Assembly (NCBI RefSeq): GCF_000263855.1 | Contig: NZ_AJWX01000012.1 | Location: forward strand, 107,048-171,047 | Source: Pseudomonas sp. M47T1 | GTDB taxonomy: Bacteria; Pseudomonadota; Gammaproteobacteria; Pseudomonadales; Pseudomonadaceae | Length of the DNA stretch: 64,000 nt | Direction of reading: 5' to 3' | In this document: piece after piece, positions 9,814-18,159 of the stretch | Position numbering within the stretch: position 1 is the first letter of the stretch | Layout of the letters: every line of letters begins with the position of its first letter | Position numbers and translations under genes: made by a program | Notes under the pieces: model-generated | Database searches by the model: none | Told to the model about the DNA's origin: nothing | What the model saw: the letters and a program-made list of their open reading frames with translations, nothing else

Positions 9814-9933
9814 CGCCACGTACGGCGTATTGCGGCATGAATCACAGGGCATTTGCGCCAACCTCGGGAGCGCCCTTTCCCTGGTGCACCGTCTTGATAT
9901 AGTCCTGCCTACCCACAATAAAGGACGCCCACC

Positions 9934-10746
9934 ATGACCGACTACCAGGCCTTCCACGTCGAACTCAACGACCACATCGCCCACGTACAGATCAACCGCC
10001 CCGACAAGATAAACGCCATGAACGCGGCGTTCTGGCGCGAGATCGTGGAGATATTCCAGTGGGTGGATGACACCGACGCCGTTCGCGTGGTGGTGCTCAG
10101 CGGCGCGGGCAAGCACTTCAGCGCCGGTATCGACCTCAGCCTGCTGGCGTCGGTTGCCGGCGAGCTGGGCAAGGACACCGGCCGCAATGCCCGTGCCCTG
10201 CGCCGCAAGGTTCTCGAGATGCAGGCCTCCTTCAACGCCGTGGACAACTGCCGCAAACCGGTACTCGCAGCAGTGCAGGGCTACTGCATCGGCGGCGCCA
10301 TCGACCTGATCGCCGCCTGCGACATGCGCTATGCCGCCGCCGATGCGCATTTCTCCATCAAGGAAGTGGACATGGGCATGGCCGCCGATGTCGGCACACT
10401 GCAACGTTTGCCACGTATCATCGGGGATGGCATCCTGAGGGAATTGGCCTACACCGGACGCAAGGTCGACGCCGAGGAGGCGCGCAGCATCGGCCTGGTC
10501 AACCGGGTGTACGCGGACGCTGACAGCCTGCTCGATGGCGTATTTGCCATTGCCGCCGAGATCGCTGGCAAGTCGCCGATCGCCATCGCCGGCACCAAGA
10601 CGATGATCAGCTACATGCGCGACCACAGCATCGCCGACGGCCTGGAATACATTGCCACCTGGAACGCGGCGATGCTGCAAAGCACTGACCTGCGTGTGGC
10701 CATGGCCGCCAGCATGAGCAAGCAGACACCACAGTTCGACGACTGA
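9934..10746 (+). CDS. Crotonase-family delta(3,5)-delta(2,4)-dienoyl-CoA isomerase-like protein
   Basis: A 270-residue crotonase. The oxyanion-hole segments are [11 protein letters not shown] and [17 protein letters not shown]. What narrows the call is the set of acidic residues in GGAID, IKEVD and [11 protein letters not shown], which match the Asp-Glu-Asp arrangement of mammalian ECH1 dienoyl-CoA isomerase rather than the two Glu of hydratases. It would shift double bonds when unsaturated fatty acids with odd-position double bonds are degraded. AAAGGA precedes the ATG. It is followed after 23 bases by nudC, which may be only positional linkage. Confidence 0.85.
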   Translation: MTDYQAFHVELNDHIAHVQINRPDKINAMNAAFWREIVEIFQWVDDTDAVRVVVLSGAGKHFSAGIDLSLLASVAGELGKDTGRNARALRRKVLEMQASFNAVDNCRKPVLAAVQGYCIGGAIDLIAACDMRYAAADAHFSIKEVDMGMAADVGTLQRLPRIIGDGILRELAYTGRKVDAEEARSIGLVNRVYADADSLLDGVFAIAAEIAGKSPIAIAGTKTMISYMRDHSIADGLEYIATWNAAMLQSTDLRVAMAASMSKQTPQFDD

Positions 10747-10769
10747 CATTTCACCAAAAGGAGCCCCTG

Positions 10770-11600
10770 ATGTCTCAACGCTGGACCACCGCCGTACTGG
10801 ATACCAGCCTGCCCGGGGGCTGGGCCGTGGCCCGCTGCGCCCAGGGCTTTGCCTTTGACGCCAATGGCGTGCTGTTCCCCCGCCAATGGCTGAAAAAGCA
10901 GAACCTGGACGTGTTGGCCGAGCACGGCATCGGCCACTTTGACGGCGAGCCTGTGTACCTGCTGGAACTGCACGGCCCGGCCGAGATCGATGGCGTGCAA
11001 TGGCAAGGCCTGCGCCAGTTCATGATGCAGGGCGACTTCGCCACCTACCAACTGCTGGCCTACGCCGCGCAGATCGGCACCTGGGCCCGCGAGCACCGCT
11101 TCTGCGGCAGCTGCGGCCAGGCCATGAACCAGATCCACTGGGAACGGGCCATGTACTGCCAGCCTTGCGAGCTGCGCAGCTACCCGCGCATCTCGCCGAG
11201 CATGATCGTGCTCATCACCCGCGGCGACGACATCCTGCTGGCCCGCTCTCCGCGTTTCGTCACCGGCGTCTACAGCACCCTGGCCGGCTTCGCCGAACCG
11301 GGCGAATCGGCCGAAGACTGCGTGCGCCGCGAAGTCATGGAAGAAGTGCAGGTCACCGTGCGCAACATCCGCTACCTGGGCAGCCAGTGCTGGCCGTTCC
11401 CGCACTCGATGATGCTGGGCTTTCACGCCGAATACGAAAGCGGCGACATCGTGCCCCAAGCGGACGAGATCGAGGACGCCCAGTGGTTCAGCGTGCATGA
11501 TTTGCCGCCGCTGCCGGCGTCGCGGTCGATTGCGCGGTACCTCATCGACCACTACGTGGCGGAGCGGTTGGGCCTGCCGGTGCCGGTTCTTCCGGGCTGA
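10770..11600 (+). CDS. nudC: NAD(+) diphosphatase / NAD-capped RNA decapping Nudix hydrolase
   Basis: Hydrolyses NADH and removes NAD caps from RNA 5' ends. The 276-residue protein has an N-terminal domain, a zinc ribbon with two CxxC pairs (CGSCGQ and CQPCEL, spaced by IHWERAMY), and a Nudix box [20 protein letters not shown] with the full G-x5-E-x7-REVxEE pattern. After it comes [14 protein letters not shown], the SQPWPFPxS motif that separates NudC from other Nudix enzymes, here with Cys instead of Pro. AAAGGAG lies in front of the ATG. The gene ends 18 bases before a REP that is split by the IS110 element. Confidence 0.94.
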   Translation: MSQRWTTAVLDTSLPGGWAVARCAQGFAFDANGVLFPRQWLKKQNLDVLAEHGIGHFDGEPVYLLELHGPAEIDGVQWQGLRQFMMQGDFATYQLLAYAAQIGTWAREHRFCGSCGQAMNQIHWERAMYCQPCELRSYPRISPSMIVLITRGDDILLARSPRFVTGVYSTLAGFAEPGESAEDCVRREVMEEVQVTVRNIRYLGSQCWPFPHSMMLGFHAEYESGDIVPQADEIEDAQWFSVHDLPPLPASRSIARYLIDHYVAERLGLPVPVLPG

Positions 11601-11617
11601 TCGGTAGCGCACCACGT

Positions 11618-11707
11618 TGTAGTCGCTGCCGCCAGGCGGCGCTGGCCCTACCGCACGCTGGAGATCTTCAGTGACGCAAGGGGCCAGCGCAGCCTTCGGC
11701 AGCGGCT
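11618..11707. repeat. Type-B REP pair, interrupted at its right end by IS110
   Basis: Left arm GTAGTCGCTGCCGCCAGGCG and right arm CGCAGCCTTCGGCAGCGGCT form the inverted pair seen also at 13815-13901 and 21670-21760. The intact copy at 21760 continues GGCTAC; here GGCT stops at 11707 and the missing AC is found at 12950 after the insertion sequence. Confidence 0.8.
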
Positions 11708-11739
11708 TGTATCTCGACTAACGCCTCACAAAAGGCGAT

Positions 11740-11910
11740 AGTTCTCGACTGATCATCGAGGAAGAGAAGTGAAGCCGGGCAGCGGCTAAAGCCTTGAGCT
11801 TGTTCCGTAGATAGTGCTCCTCCTCTTCACATTCACTCGTTAAGCCCGAACGGTATCTAGGGCCTGCCACTGGCATGAGCTCGAATTCACAAGGCAGAGC
11901 AGAGTGATTT
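11740..11910 (+). ncRNA. Predicted bridge RNA of the IS110 element
   Basis: The non-coding left end folds into the three-part layout of IS110 bridge RNAs. A 5' hairpin is CTCGA/TCGAG (11744-11760). Stem GTGAAG (11769-11774) with CTTCAC (11825-11830) closes a target loop; stem CACTC (11834-11838) with GAGTG (11902-11906) closes a donor loop. In the target loop GGCAGCGGCT (11778-11787) equals the left target plus core, and CCGTAG (11805-11810) is the reverse complement of core plus right target. In the donor loop ACGGTATCT (11850-11858) equals the right end plus core, and ACAAG (11889-11893) is the reverse complement of core plus left end. Exact transcript ends are unknown. Confidence 0.75.
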
Positions 11911-11954
11911 GGTGATCGGGAATTAGGGTTAAAGAGATTCAAGAGGGAGGATTC

Positions 11955-12932
11955 ATGGTCTGCTTCGTTGGGATCGACATCGCCAAAAACACCATTGATG
12001 TGGCAACGCATTTACCCAATGGCAAGCACCGCACTCGCGGAAAGCTGGCCAACAACCCAGCCGGTTTTGTCGAGTTGGACAGCTGGCTGCTCAAGCACGC
12101 CGAGCCAGGTGCAGTGGTCGTGATGGAGGCCACCAGTGTCTATCATGAGGCTGTCGCAGAGCATCTTTACAACCAGGGCTACCACGTTCACGTAGTCAAT
12201 CCGAAAGCCGTCTACCACTATCGTAAAAGCGAGATGACGGGCGTAAAGACCGACAAGGTTGACGCCAAGTTGATCGCTGACTTCGCCAAGGACAAGCACC
12301 AGAGAAAGCCTCTGCGGGCTTGGAAACCAGAGCCTGTCGCGCGTCGCCGTTTACGTGCGCTGCTTCGCCGGCTTGAGGACTTGCAGCAGATGCTCCAGAT
12401 GGAGCGCAATCGCCTCGACGTATCGGACAACACTGTCCACGCTTCGATTTGCTCGGTGATCAACCACATCGAACAACAAATCAAAGAGACCCAGCAAGCC
12501 ATCAAGGATCACATTGATGACGATCCAGATCTGCGCGGCAAACGTGATCTGATGGTCAGCATTGATGGAATCGGCGAAAAAACTGCAGCCGTTATCTTGG
12601 GCGAATTAGGGGATCCCCTGGACTACGACGGTCCCAGGTCGCTCGTTAAGTTCGCCGGGCTGAACCCCGAACTCGCTGAGTCTGGCAACTACAGGGGGCC
12701 AAGCCCAATAAGCCGAGCAGGCTCCCCCAGGCTGCGCAGTGCGCTGTATTTGCCTTGCGTGACTGCCATCACCTACAACCCTGTGATGGCAGCAATGGCC
12801 AAGCGCCTGAAGGCCAACGGCAAAGTTGGCAAACAGGTTGTCTGTGCCGTCATGCGGAAGATGCTGCATATAATCTATGGCGTGCTGAAATCGGGCCAGC
12901 CTTTTGACCCGAAATTAGCTCTTGCTCGGTGA
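11955..12932 (+). CDS. IS110-family DEDD transposase (bridge-RNA recombinase)
   Basis: A 325-residue recombinase, very close in length to characterised IS110 enzymes. The RuvC-like DEDD tetrad can be placed at D8 (FVGIDIAK), E58 (VVMEATS), D100 and D103 (KTDKVDAKL), with the same spacing as in IS621. A central helical region follows, and the C-terminal Transposase_20 domain has IDGIGEKTAAVILGELGD and the serine of AESGNYRG (S243), in the position of the nucleophile. GAGGGAGGA precedes the ATG. No frameshift or truncation, so it is probably active. It acts with the RNA encoded just upstream. Confidence 0.93.
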   Translation: MVCFVGIDIAKNTIDVATHLPNGKHRTRGKLANNPAGFVELDSWLLKHAEPGAVVVMEATSVYHEAVAEHLYNQGYHVHVVNPKAVYHYRKSEMTGVKTDKVDAKLIADFAKDKHQRKPLRAWKPEPVARRRLRALLRRLEDLQQMLQMERNRLDVSDNTVHASICSVINHIEQQIKETQQAIKDHIDDDPDLRGKRDLMVSIDGIGEKTAAVILGELGDPLDYDGPRSLVKFAGLNPELAESGNYRGPSPISRAGSPRLRSALYLPCVTAITYNPVMAAMAKRLKANGKVGKQVVCAVMRKMLHIIYGVLKSGQPFDPKLALAR

Positions 12933-12967
12933 CGGCCAAGACGGTATCTACGGGCGTTCCGGGGAGG

Positions 12968-13741
12968 CTATGCAAACCAATGCTGCCACGCCAACCGCGC
13001 CGTCAACCCCAACACCACCGTAATAAACACCGGCCGAATGAACTTCGCCCCACCGCTGATGGCACTGCGCGCGCCAAAGAACGCGCCCACCATCAGGAAC
13101 GTGCCCATGCTCAAGCCAATCAGCCAATCCACGCTGCCATTGATGATGAACACCGCCAGCGCCGCCGCGTTGCTGACGAAGTTCATGCTGCGCGCCACGC
13201 CGCTGGCGCGGACTAGGTCGATGGGGTACATGAGCATTGAGCTCACGGTCCAGAAGGCGCCGGTGCCAGGGCCGGCCACGCCATCATAGAAGCCCAGGGC
13301 CAGGCCCTGGGGGATCTGGCGTTTCTGCTTGATCGGCGCGTGGCTATCCACTGGGCCTTTGGGCGTGCCGCCGAACAGCAGGTACAGGCCGCAAGCGAAG
13401 ACGATCACGGGCAGCATCTTGTTCAGCCATTGCGATGGCATGTAATGCGCGGCCACAGCGCCCAGCAGCGAGCCCACCAGGGTGAAGATGATGGCGGGCC
13501 ACCATTCCTTGGGGTGGAACAGCTTGCGCCGCATGAAGGTGAAGCTGGCCGTGGCCGAGCCGAAGGTGGAGCTCAGCTTGTTGGTGCCCAGCACCAGGTG
13601 GGGCGGCAGGCCGGCGGTGAGCAGGGCCGGGGTGGTCAACAGGCCACCGCCACCGGCGATGGCATCGATGAAGCCGGCCACGAAGGCGACGATGGCGAGG
13701 ATGAGCAGGGTGATGGGGTCGGTGCTGAGTTCGAAAGGCAT
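12968..13741 (-). CDS. TauE/SafE (TSUP) family sulfite/anion exporter
   Basis: A 257-residue integral membrane protein with about eight hydrophobic segments. The two-fold TSUP repeat shows as FVAGFIDAIAGGGGLLTTPALL near the N-terminus and GFYDGVAGPGTGAFWTVS in the second half, with LGTNKLSSTFG between. Members export sulfite, sulfoacetate or related organosulfur anions through the inner membrane; the substrate here is not known. Its stop lies only 18 bases from the IS110 right end, so its 3' flank was changed by the insertion. The ribosome-binding site is weak. Confidence 0.88.
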   Translation of the reverse strand: MPFELSTDPITLLILAIVAFVAGFIDAIAGGGGLLTTPALLTAGLPPHLVLGTNKLSSTFGSATASFTFMRRKLFHPKEWWPAIIFTLVGSLLGAVAAHYMPSQWLNKMLPVIVFACGLYLLFGGTPKGPVDSHAPIKQKRQIPQGLALGFYDGVAGPGTGAFWTVSSMLMYPIDLVRASGVARSMNFVSNAAALAVFIINGSVDWLIGLSMGTFLMVGAFFGARSAISGGAKFIRPVFITVVLGLTARLAWQHWFA

Positions 13742-13814
13742 GGGGGGCAGATCGTTGTTTTTGGCAGGGCGCGCATTTTAGCCCGAAGGCCTGGCAAAAA
13801 TCTCGCTGCTAACC

Positions 13815-13901
13815 GTAGCTGCCGCCAGGCTGCGCTGGCCCTGCGCCACGCTGAAAATCTCCAGGTGGCACGAGGGCCAGCTCAGCCTTCGGCAGCGGCT
13901 T
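13815..13901. repeat. Type-B REP pair
   Basis: GTAGCTGCCGCCAGGCTGCG at the left and CAGCCTTCGGCAGCGGCT at the right are an inverted pair around a short spacer. It fills the gap between the converging-side end of the SDR gene and the start of the exporter gene. Confidence 0.8.
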
Positions 13902-13917
13902 GGTGACGCGGGCCCTG

Positions 13918-14685
13918 TCAGGACAGAAACCCGCCATCCACGTTCAGTGCCACGCCGGTGGTGTAGCTGGACGCATCGCTGGCCAGGTACAGCACGGTGC
14001 CGGCCATTTCGCTTGGAGCGGCCACGCGCTTGAGGGGGATGTGCGCCAGGGCGGTGTTGAGTATGGCGTCGTTCTTCACCAGCGCCGAGGCGAACTTGGT
14101 GTCGGTAAGGCCTGGCAGCAGGGCGTTGCAGCGGATGCCGAACTGCGCACACTCCTTGGCGAAGACCTTGGTCATGTTGATGACCGCCGCCTTGGTCACC
14201 GAGTAGATGCCCTGGAACACGCCCGGCGACACGCCGTTGATGGAGGCCACGTTGATGATGCTGCCGCCGCCGTGTTCGCGCATCAGCTTGCCGGCTTCCA
14301 CCGACATGAAGAAGTAGCCGCGAATGTTCACGTCCACGGTCTTCTGGAAGGCGCCCAGGTCGGTGTCCAGCACGTTGCAGAACTGCGGGTTGGTGGCGGC
14401 GTTGTTGACCAGGATATCCAGGCGGCCGAACTGCTCGCGGATGGCCGCGAACACCTGGGTAATCTGTTCCATCTCGCCAATGTGGCAGGCAATGGCTGTG
14501 GCCTTGCCGCCGTCGGCGATGATGGCGTCGGCGACGTGCTGGCAGCCGTCCAGTTTGCGGCTGGAGACAATGACGTGAGCGCCCTGTTGGGCCAGCAGTT
14601 TGGCGATGGCTTCGCCGATGCCGCGGCTGGCGCCGGAAACGAAGGCAATCTTGCCGTCGAGGTCGAACAATTGCGTTTTGGACAT
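13918..14685 (-). CDS. SDR-family oxidoreductase
   Basis: A 255-residue classical short-chain dehydrogenase. The cofactor motif is SGASRGIGEAIA, the structural motif is LVNNAAT, and the catalytic residues are the Ser of INVASING and the YxxxK of YSVTK. The C-terminus has DASSYTTGVALNVDGGFLS, typical of 3-oxoacyl-reductase-like SDRs. AAGGAA lies in front of the ATG. It starts 10 bases after the kinase-like gene stop, so the two form an operon. Substrate unknown; the link with an acyl-CoA-dehydrogenase-associated kinase-like protein points to fatty acyl metabolism. Confidence 0.88.
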   Translation of the reverse strand: MSKTQLFDLDGKIAFVSGASRGIGEAIAKLLAQQGAHVIVSSRKLDGCQHVADAIIADGGKATAIACHIGEMEQITQVFAAIREQFGRLDILVNNAATNPQFCNVLDTDLGAFQKTVDVNIRGYFFMSVEAGKLMREHGGGSIINVASINGVSPGVFQGIYSVTKAAVINMTKVFAKECAQFGIRCNALLPGLTDTKFASALVKNDAILNTALAHIPLKRVAAPSEMAGTVLYLASDASSYTTGVALNVDGGFLS

Positions 14686-14695
14686 CTCGGTTTCC

Positions 14696-15763
14696 TTACA
14701 GGGTGGAGTGCTTGATGACGTTCAGGCTCATGTGTTCCAGCAGCGTGTTCATGTGGATGAACTGAGCGAAACGCTTGTCCTGGGTTTGCCCGTGGAAGAA
14801 GCGGTAGTAGATCTGCTGGACGATGCCGGCCAGGCGAAACAGGCCGTAGGTGTAATAGAAGTCGAAGTTGTCGATGCGGATGCCCGCGCGCTCGGCGTAA
14901 TAGTCAACGAACGCCTGGCGGGTGAGCATGCCCGGCGCGTGGCTGGGCTGGCGGCGCATCAGTTGCACCGGCGCCGGGTCGTCGGCCTGCACCCAATATG
15001 CCAGGGTATTGCCCAGGTCCATCAGTGGGTCGCCCAGGGTAGTCAGTTCCCAGTCCAGCACGCCGATGATCTGCATGGGGTCCTGGGCGTCGAGGATGAC
15101 GTTGTCGAAGCGGTAGTCGTTGTGCACGATGGCCGGCTTGGCGTGGTCGGCGGGCTGCTTGTCGGCCAGCCACGCCTTGACCGTGTCCCAGGCGGGCGCG
15201 TCGGGGGTGCGGGCCTTATCGTAACGGTCGCTCCAGCCGCTGATCTGCCGGGCCACGTAGCCCTCGGGCTTGCCCAGGTCGGCCAGGCCGCAGGCGGTGT
15301 AGTCCACCTGGTGCAGGTCGACGAACTTGTCGATGAAGTTCTGGCACAGGGTGCGGGTACGGGTGGCATCCAGGCCCAGTTCGGCAGGGATCTGCGAGCG
15401 CAGGATGATACCGTTCACCCGCTCCATCACGTAGAACTCGGCGCCGATCACCGCTTCATCCGTACAGTGCACGTAGGCCTTGGGGCAGTAGGGGAAGCCG
15501 GCGTTGAGCTGGTTGAGAATGCGGTACTCGCGGCCCATGTCGTGGGCGGACTTGGCTTTGTGGCCAAACGGCGGCCGACGCAGCACGAATTCCTGGGCGC
15601 GATATTTCACCAGGTAGGTGAGGTTTGAAGCACCGCCAGGGAACTGGCTGATCTCCGGCACCCCGGCAAGCCCTGGTATGTGCGCCTTGAGATAAGGGTC
15701 GATGCGCGCGGCATCAAGCTCTTCACCGTTGCGAACTGCGGTGGACTGGTCAGTAAGCGCCAT
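14696..15763 (-). CDS. APH-family phosphotransferase (ACAD10/11-type)
   Basis: A 355-residue protein with the kinase-like fold of aminoglycoside phosphotransferases. The catalytic loop is IVHNDYRFDNVILD (HxDxxxxN) and the metal motif is VLDWELTTLGDPLMDLG. The N-terminal GGASNLTYLV and FVLRRPPFGH match the nucleotide-binding lobe of the group related to the N-terminal domain of ACAD10/11, which works on hydroxylated acyl-CoA in animals. Antibiotic resistance is unlikely. AAGGGA precedes the ATG. It leads the pair with the SDR gene. Confidence 0.85.
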   Translation of the reverse strand: MALTDQSTAVRNGEELDAARIDPYLKAHIPGLAGVPEISQFPGGASNLTYLVKYRAQEFVLRRPPFGHKAKSAHDMGREYRILNQLNAGFPYCPKAYVHCTDEAVIGAEFYVMERVNGIILRSQIPAELGLDATRTRTLCQNFIDKFVDLHQVDYTACGLADLGKPEGYVARQISGWSDRYDKARTPDAPAWDTVKAWLADKQPADHAKPAIVHNDYRFDNVILDAQDPMQIIGVLDWELTTLGDPLMDLGNTLAYWVQADDPAPVQLMRRQPSHAPGMLTRQAFVDYYAERAGIRIDNFDFYYTYGLFRLAGIVQQIYYRFFHGQTQDKRFAQFIHMNTLLEHMSLNVIKHSTL

Positions 15764-15894
15764 GTTTATCCCTTTTGCTTATTCTGGAGGCGTCAGATCA
15801 TTGAACAATCTAATGCGCGACAGGGCAGGGGACAAGGGGCGGGGGGTGTTATAGGCGGGGGTGTTGCAGGGGAATCAGCGGTGCGCATGAAGGC

Positions 15895-15969
15895 CTCTTC
15901 GCGGGCAGAGCCCGCCCCCACGGGTACAAAACATACCTTTGTGGGAGCGGGCTCTGCCCGCGAAAAGAG
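15895..15969. repeat. REPIN (inverted pair of type-A REP)
   Basis: TCGCGGGCAGAGCCCGCCCC at left and TGTGGGAGCGGGCTCTGCCC at right are reverse complements with one or two differences, separated by about 17 bases. It lies just after the efeM stop and may act as a transcript end or stabiliser. Confidence 0.85.
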
Positions 15970-15979
15970 CGCCGCAGTC

Positions 15980-16807
15980 TTAGTTCAGACCCAACTTGCC
16001 ACGCAGGGTGGACAGGTCTTCAGCCAGGGTGTTGACCGGGCCGATCAGCGCCTTGCGGTCAGCATCCTTGACCTTGTCGTAGGTCTCGTAGCCGCCGTCC
16101 TTGGTCTTGTACTTGGCCAGGATCTTGTCCACGGTGGCGAAGTTCTTCTCGACCTTGGTCACGAACGCAGCATCTTTCTTCTGCACTTGTGGCTTGAACA
16201 GTTCGAAGATTTTCTTCGCGCCGTCTACGTTGCCCTGGAAGTCGTACAGGTCGGTGTGGCTGTAACGGTCTTCTTCACCGCTGACCTTGGTGGCCGCCAC
16301 TTCTTCCATCAGAGCAGCAGCGCCGCCCACGACTTTCTCAGGTGGGAAGGTCAGGCCGGCAACGCGGGTCTGCAGGTCTTTGACGTCGCCGTTCAGCTTG
16401 TCAGCCAGCGCTTCCAGGCCTTTGGTGGTCTTTTCCGAGTACAGGGTGTACTCGATGCGGTGGAAGCCGGTGAAGTCTTCGGCGGTCACGCCTTTCTCGT
16501 GGTCGTCGACGCGGGAGTCGATCGAGGCGTCCAGGTCGCTGAACAGTTCGGCGATTGGCTCGATGGACTCATAGTGAACGCGAGTCGGGGCGTACAGTTT
16601 CTTGGCCGCTTCCAGGTCGCCTTTCTTGATGGCATCGGTGAACGCCTGGGTCTGGGTGCCCAGTTTGTCCAGCTCTTCGGTCACGTAGATCTTGTAGTCC
16701 GAAATAGGCTGGACCAGGTCCAGGGCCGAGTTATCGGCGGCGAAGGCCGATACGGGTGCGTGGAGCAGGCCAAGGGTGAGCAGCAAAGCGAGTGGCGACT
16801 TCTTCAT
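15980..16807 (-). CDS. efeM: EfeM/EfeO-type imelysin-domain periplasmic iron-uptake protein
   Basis: A 275-residue periplasmic protein with signal peptide (LLLTLGLLHAPVSAFA). The mature part is a single imelysin (M75) domain with the metal-site motif GFHRIEYTLYS (HxxE) and GEEDRYSHTDLYDFQGN, both shared with the imelysin half of EfeO encoded upstream. It lacks the cupredoxin domain, so it is the EfeM type. It is thought to pass iron to the EfeU permease. It is last in the operon efeU-efeO-efeB-efeM, 28 bases after efeB. Confidence 0.87.
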   Translation of the reverse strand: MKKSPLALLLTLGLLHAPVSAFAADNSALDLVQPISDYKIYVTEELDKLGTQTQAFTDAIKKGDLEAAKKLYAPTRVHYESIEPIAELFSDLDASIDSRVDDHEKGVTAEDFTGFHRIEYTLYSEKTTKGLEALADKLNGDVKDLQTRVAGLTFPPEKVVGGAAALMEEVAATKVSGEEDRYSHTDLYDFQGNVDGAKKIFELFKPQVQKKDAAFVTKVEKNFATVDKILAKYKTKDGGYETYDKVKDADRKALIGPVNTLAEDLSTLRGKLGLN

Positions 16808-16835
16808 GAAAGGATCCCCGGGTGGTCAAAGGTGA

Positions 16836-18143
16836 CTAAGCGTTTTTGGTTTTAGAAGCTTGCAGCAACGAGCGACCGATAAAGTCATGGTCGTCTTTTA
16901 CCCCCGGCAGGGTGAAGAAATAACCGCCGCCCATAGGCTTGAGGTATTCCTCCAGCGGCTCGCCGTTAAGGCGGGTCTGCACGGTGATGAAACCTTTTTC
17001 CAGGTTGGCCTGGTAACAGATGAACAGCAGGCCCATGTCCAGCTGGCCGTTCTTGTTCACGCCGTTGGAATAGTTGAACGGCCGGCGCAGGATCAGGTTG
17101 GCCTGGGATTCCGGGGTGCGTGGGTTGGCCAGGCGGATGTGCGAGTCCAGGCGCGTGAGCTTGCCCGCGACGTCCTTGTGGTAGTCCGGCACGTCGTGCT
17201 CGGTGACCCCGTCGAACGGTGCGCCGGTGATTTTCTTGCGGCCGAAAATGCTTTCCTGCTCTTGCAGCGGCGTGCGGTCCCAGCGTTCCACGAAGTTGCG
17301 GATCAGGCGCACGGCCTGGTAGCTGCCGTTGGCGGCCCAGGTAGGCTCTTCGCTGCCCGGTTGCACCCAGACAATGGCGTCCATGGCCTTGTTGTCGTTG
17401 GAGTCCGGGTTGGCCGAGCCATCGCGGAAGCCCAGGAAGTTGCGCGCACTTTCAGCCGGCGCGTCAGCCTTCTTCGGTGCCTGGGCCGGCACGCTGCCTT
17501 CCTGTTTCCAGCGCACCAGTAGCAGGTCGGGCATGTTCTTGACGATGTCACGCAGGGCGTGAATGTTGGTGTCCGGCGTGTTCGAGCAGAATTGCAGGGT
17601 CAGGTCGCCGTGGCACAGCGCTGGCTCCAGGGCGTCGTTGGGGAAACCGACCATCTGGATCAGGTGCTTGGGCTTGGCGTGTTCCAGGCCGAAACGCTCG
17701 TCAAACAGCGACGCACCCACCGACACGGTGATGGTCAGGTTGTCCGGGGTGACCACTGGGCCGAGGATGCCCGAATCCACGGGTGGCAGCTTCGGGTCAA
17801 CCTGCTCGACTTCTCCACCGGTCATCAGGAACTTGATGCGTGTGTCCAGCAGCTTGAACAGGCGCTCCAGCTCCTTGCGGTCGCTGGCCAGCACGTCGAA
17901 GGCTACCATCATGCCGGCCGCCGGGCGCGGCGTGACGATGCCGCTCTGGTGCTGGCCAAAGTAGTCGTGACGGTCCTGGGTTTTTTCGCTTTTCGGTGCT
18001 TCGGCCACCTGGGCCTGGGCGGCAGCCATGGCCGGGCAGCTCAGGGCGCTGCCGGCCAGGGCGACGCCGGCGGCGCCCATGCCCATCAGTACACGGCGGC
18101 GCTGGGCGTCGACAGGGAGGGTGCTGTTTTTCGAATCGCTCAT
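16836..18143 (-). CDS. efeB: Deferrochelatase/peroxidase EfeB (DyP type, Tat-exported)
   Basis: A 435-residue DyP-type heme peroxidase that works with EfeU/EfeO in iron uptake. The twin-arginine leader is [20 protein letters not shown]. The DyP signature GxxDG appears as GFRDGSANP, the proximal heme His is probably that of [10 protein letters not shown], and [11 protein letters not shown] plus [15 protein letters not shown] are typical of the C-terminal half. I use the ATG at 18143 (MSDSKNS), 16 bases after the efeO stop; a longer frame to 18197 would overlap efeO and would put extra residues before the Tat signal. Acts in the periplasm after folding in the cytoplasm. Confidence 0.92.
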   Translation of the reverse strand: MSDSKNSTLPVDAQRRRVLMGMGAAGVALAGSALSCPAMAAAQAQVAEAPKSEKTQDRHDYFGQHQSGIVTPRPAAGMMVAFDVLASDRKELERLFKLLDTRIKFLMTGGEVEQVDPKLPPVDSGILGPVVTPDNLTITVSVGASLFDERFGLEHAKPKHLIQMVGFPNDALEPALCHGDLTLQFCSNTPDTNIHALRDIVKNMPDLLLVRWKQEGSVPAQAPKKADAPAESARNFLGFRDGSANPDSNDNKAMDAIVWVQPGSEEPTWAANGSYQAVRLIRNFVERWDRTPLQEQESIFGRKKITGAPFDGVTEHDVPDYHKDVAGKLTRLDSHIRLANPRTPESQANLILRRPFNYSNGVNKNGQLDMGLLFICYQANLEKGFITVQTRLNGEPLEEYLKPMGGGYFFTLPGVKDDHDFIGRSLLQASKTKNA

Positions 18144-18159
18144 GTGTCTGTCGTCTGTC

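Larger units (their letters stand above)
11708..12949 (+). mobile_element. IS110-family insertion sequence inserted in a REP
   Basis: About 1242 bp. The element has a ~247-base non-coding left end, a DEDD transposase, and a 17-base right end. Boundaries were set by rejoining the split REP: left flank GGCAGCGG, core CT at 11706-11707, and right core CT at 12948-12949 followed by ACGG. There are no terminal inverted repeats and no longer target duplication, as expected for this family. The IS110 group (not IS1111) carries its bridge RNA upstream of the transposase, which agrees with the large left non-coding end. Pseudomonas IS110 relatives are known to favour REP sequences. Confidence 0.85.

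Noticed and set aside
11718..12011. 97-aa minus ORF in the IS110 left end
   Set aside because: The stretch is better explained as a structured bridge RNA and it runs over the transposase start.
12901..12968. GTATCT at the left (11709-11714) and right end (12944-12949) as the IS target duplication
   Set aside because: Placing the edge there does not restore the REP. The CT core at 11706-11707 and 12948-12949 restores GGCAGCGGCTAC and agrees with all four guides.
13340..13906. 188-aa plus ORF opposite the TauE gene
   Set aside because: Shadow frame; it also runs through the REP at 13815-13901.
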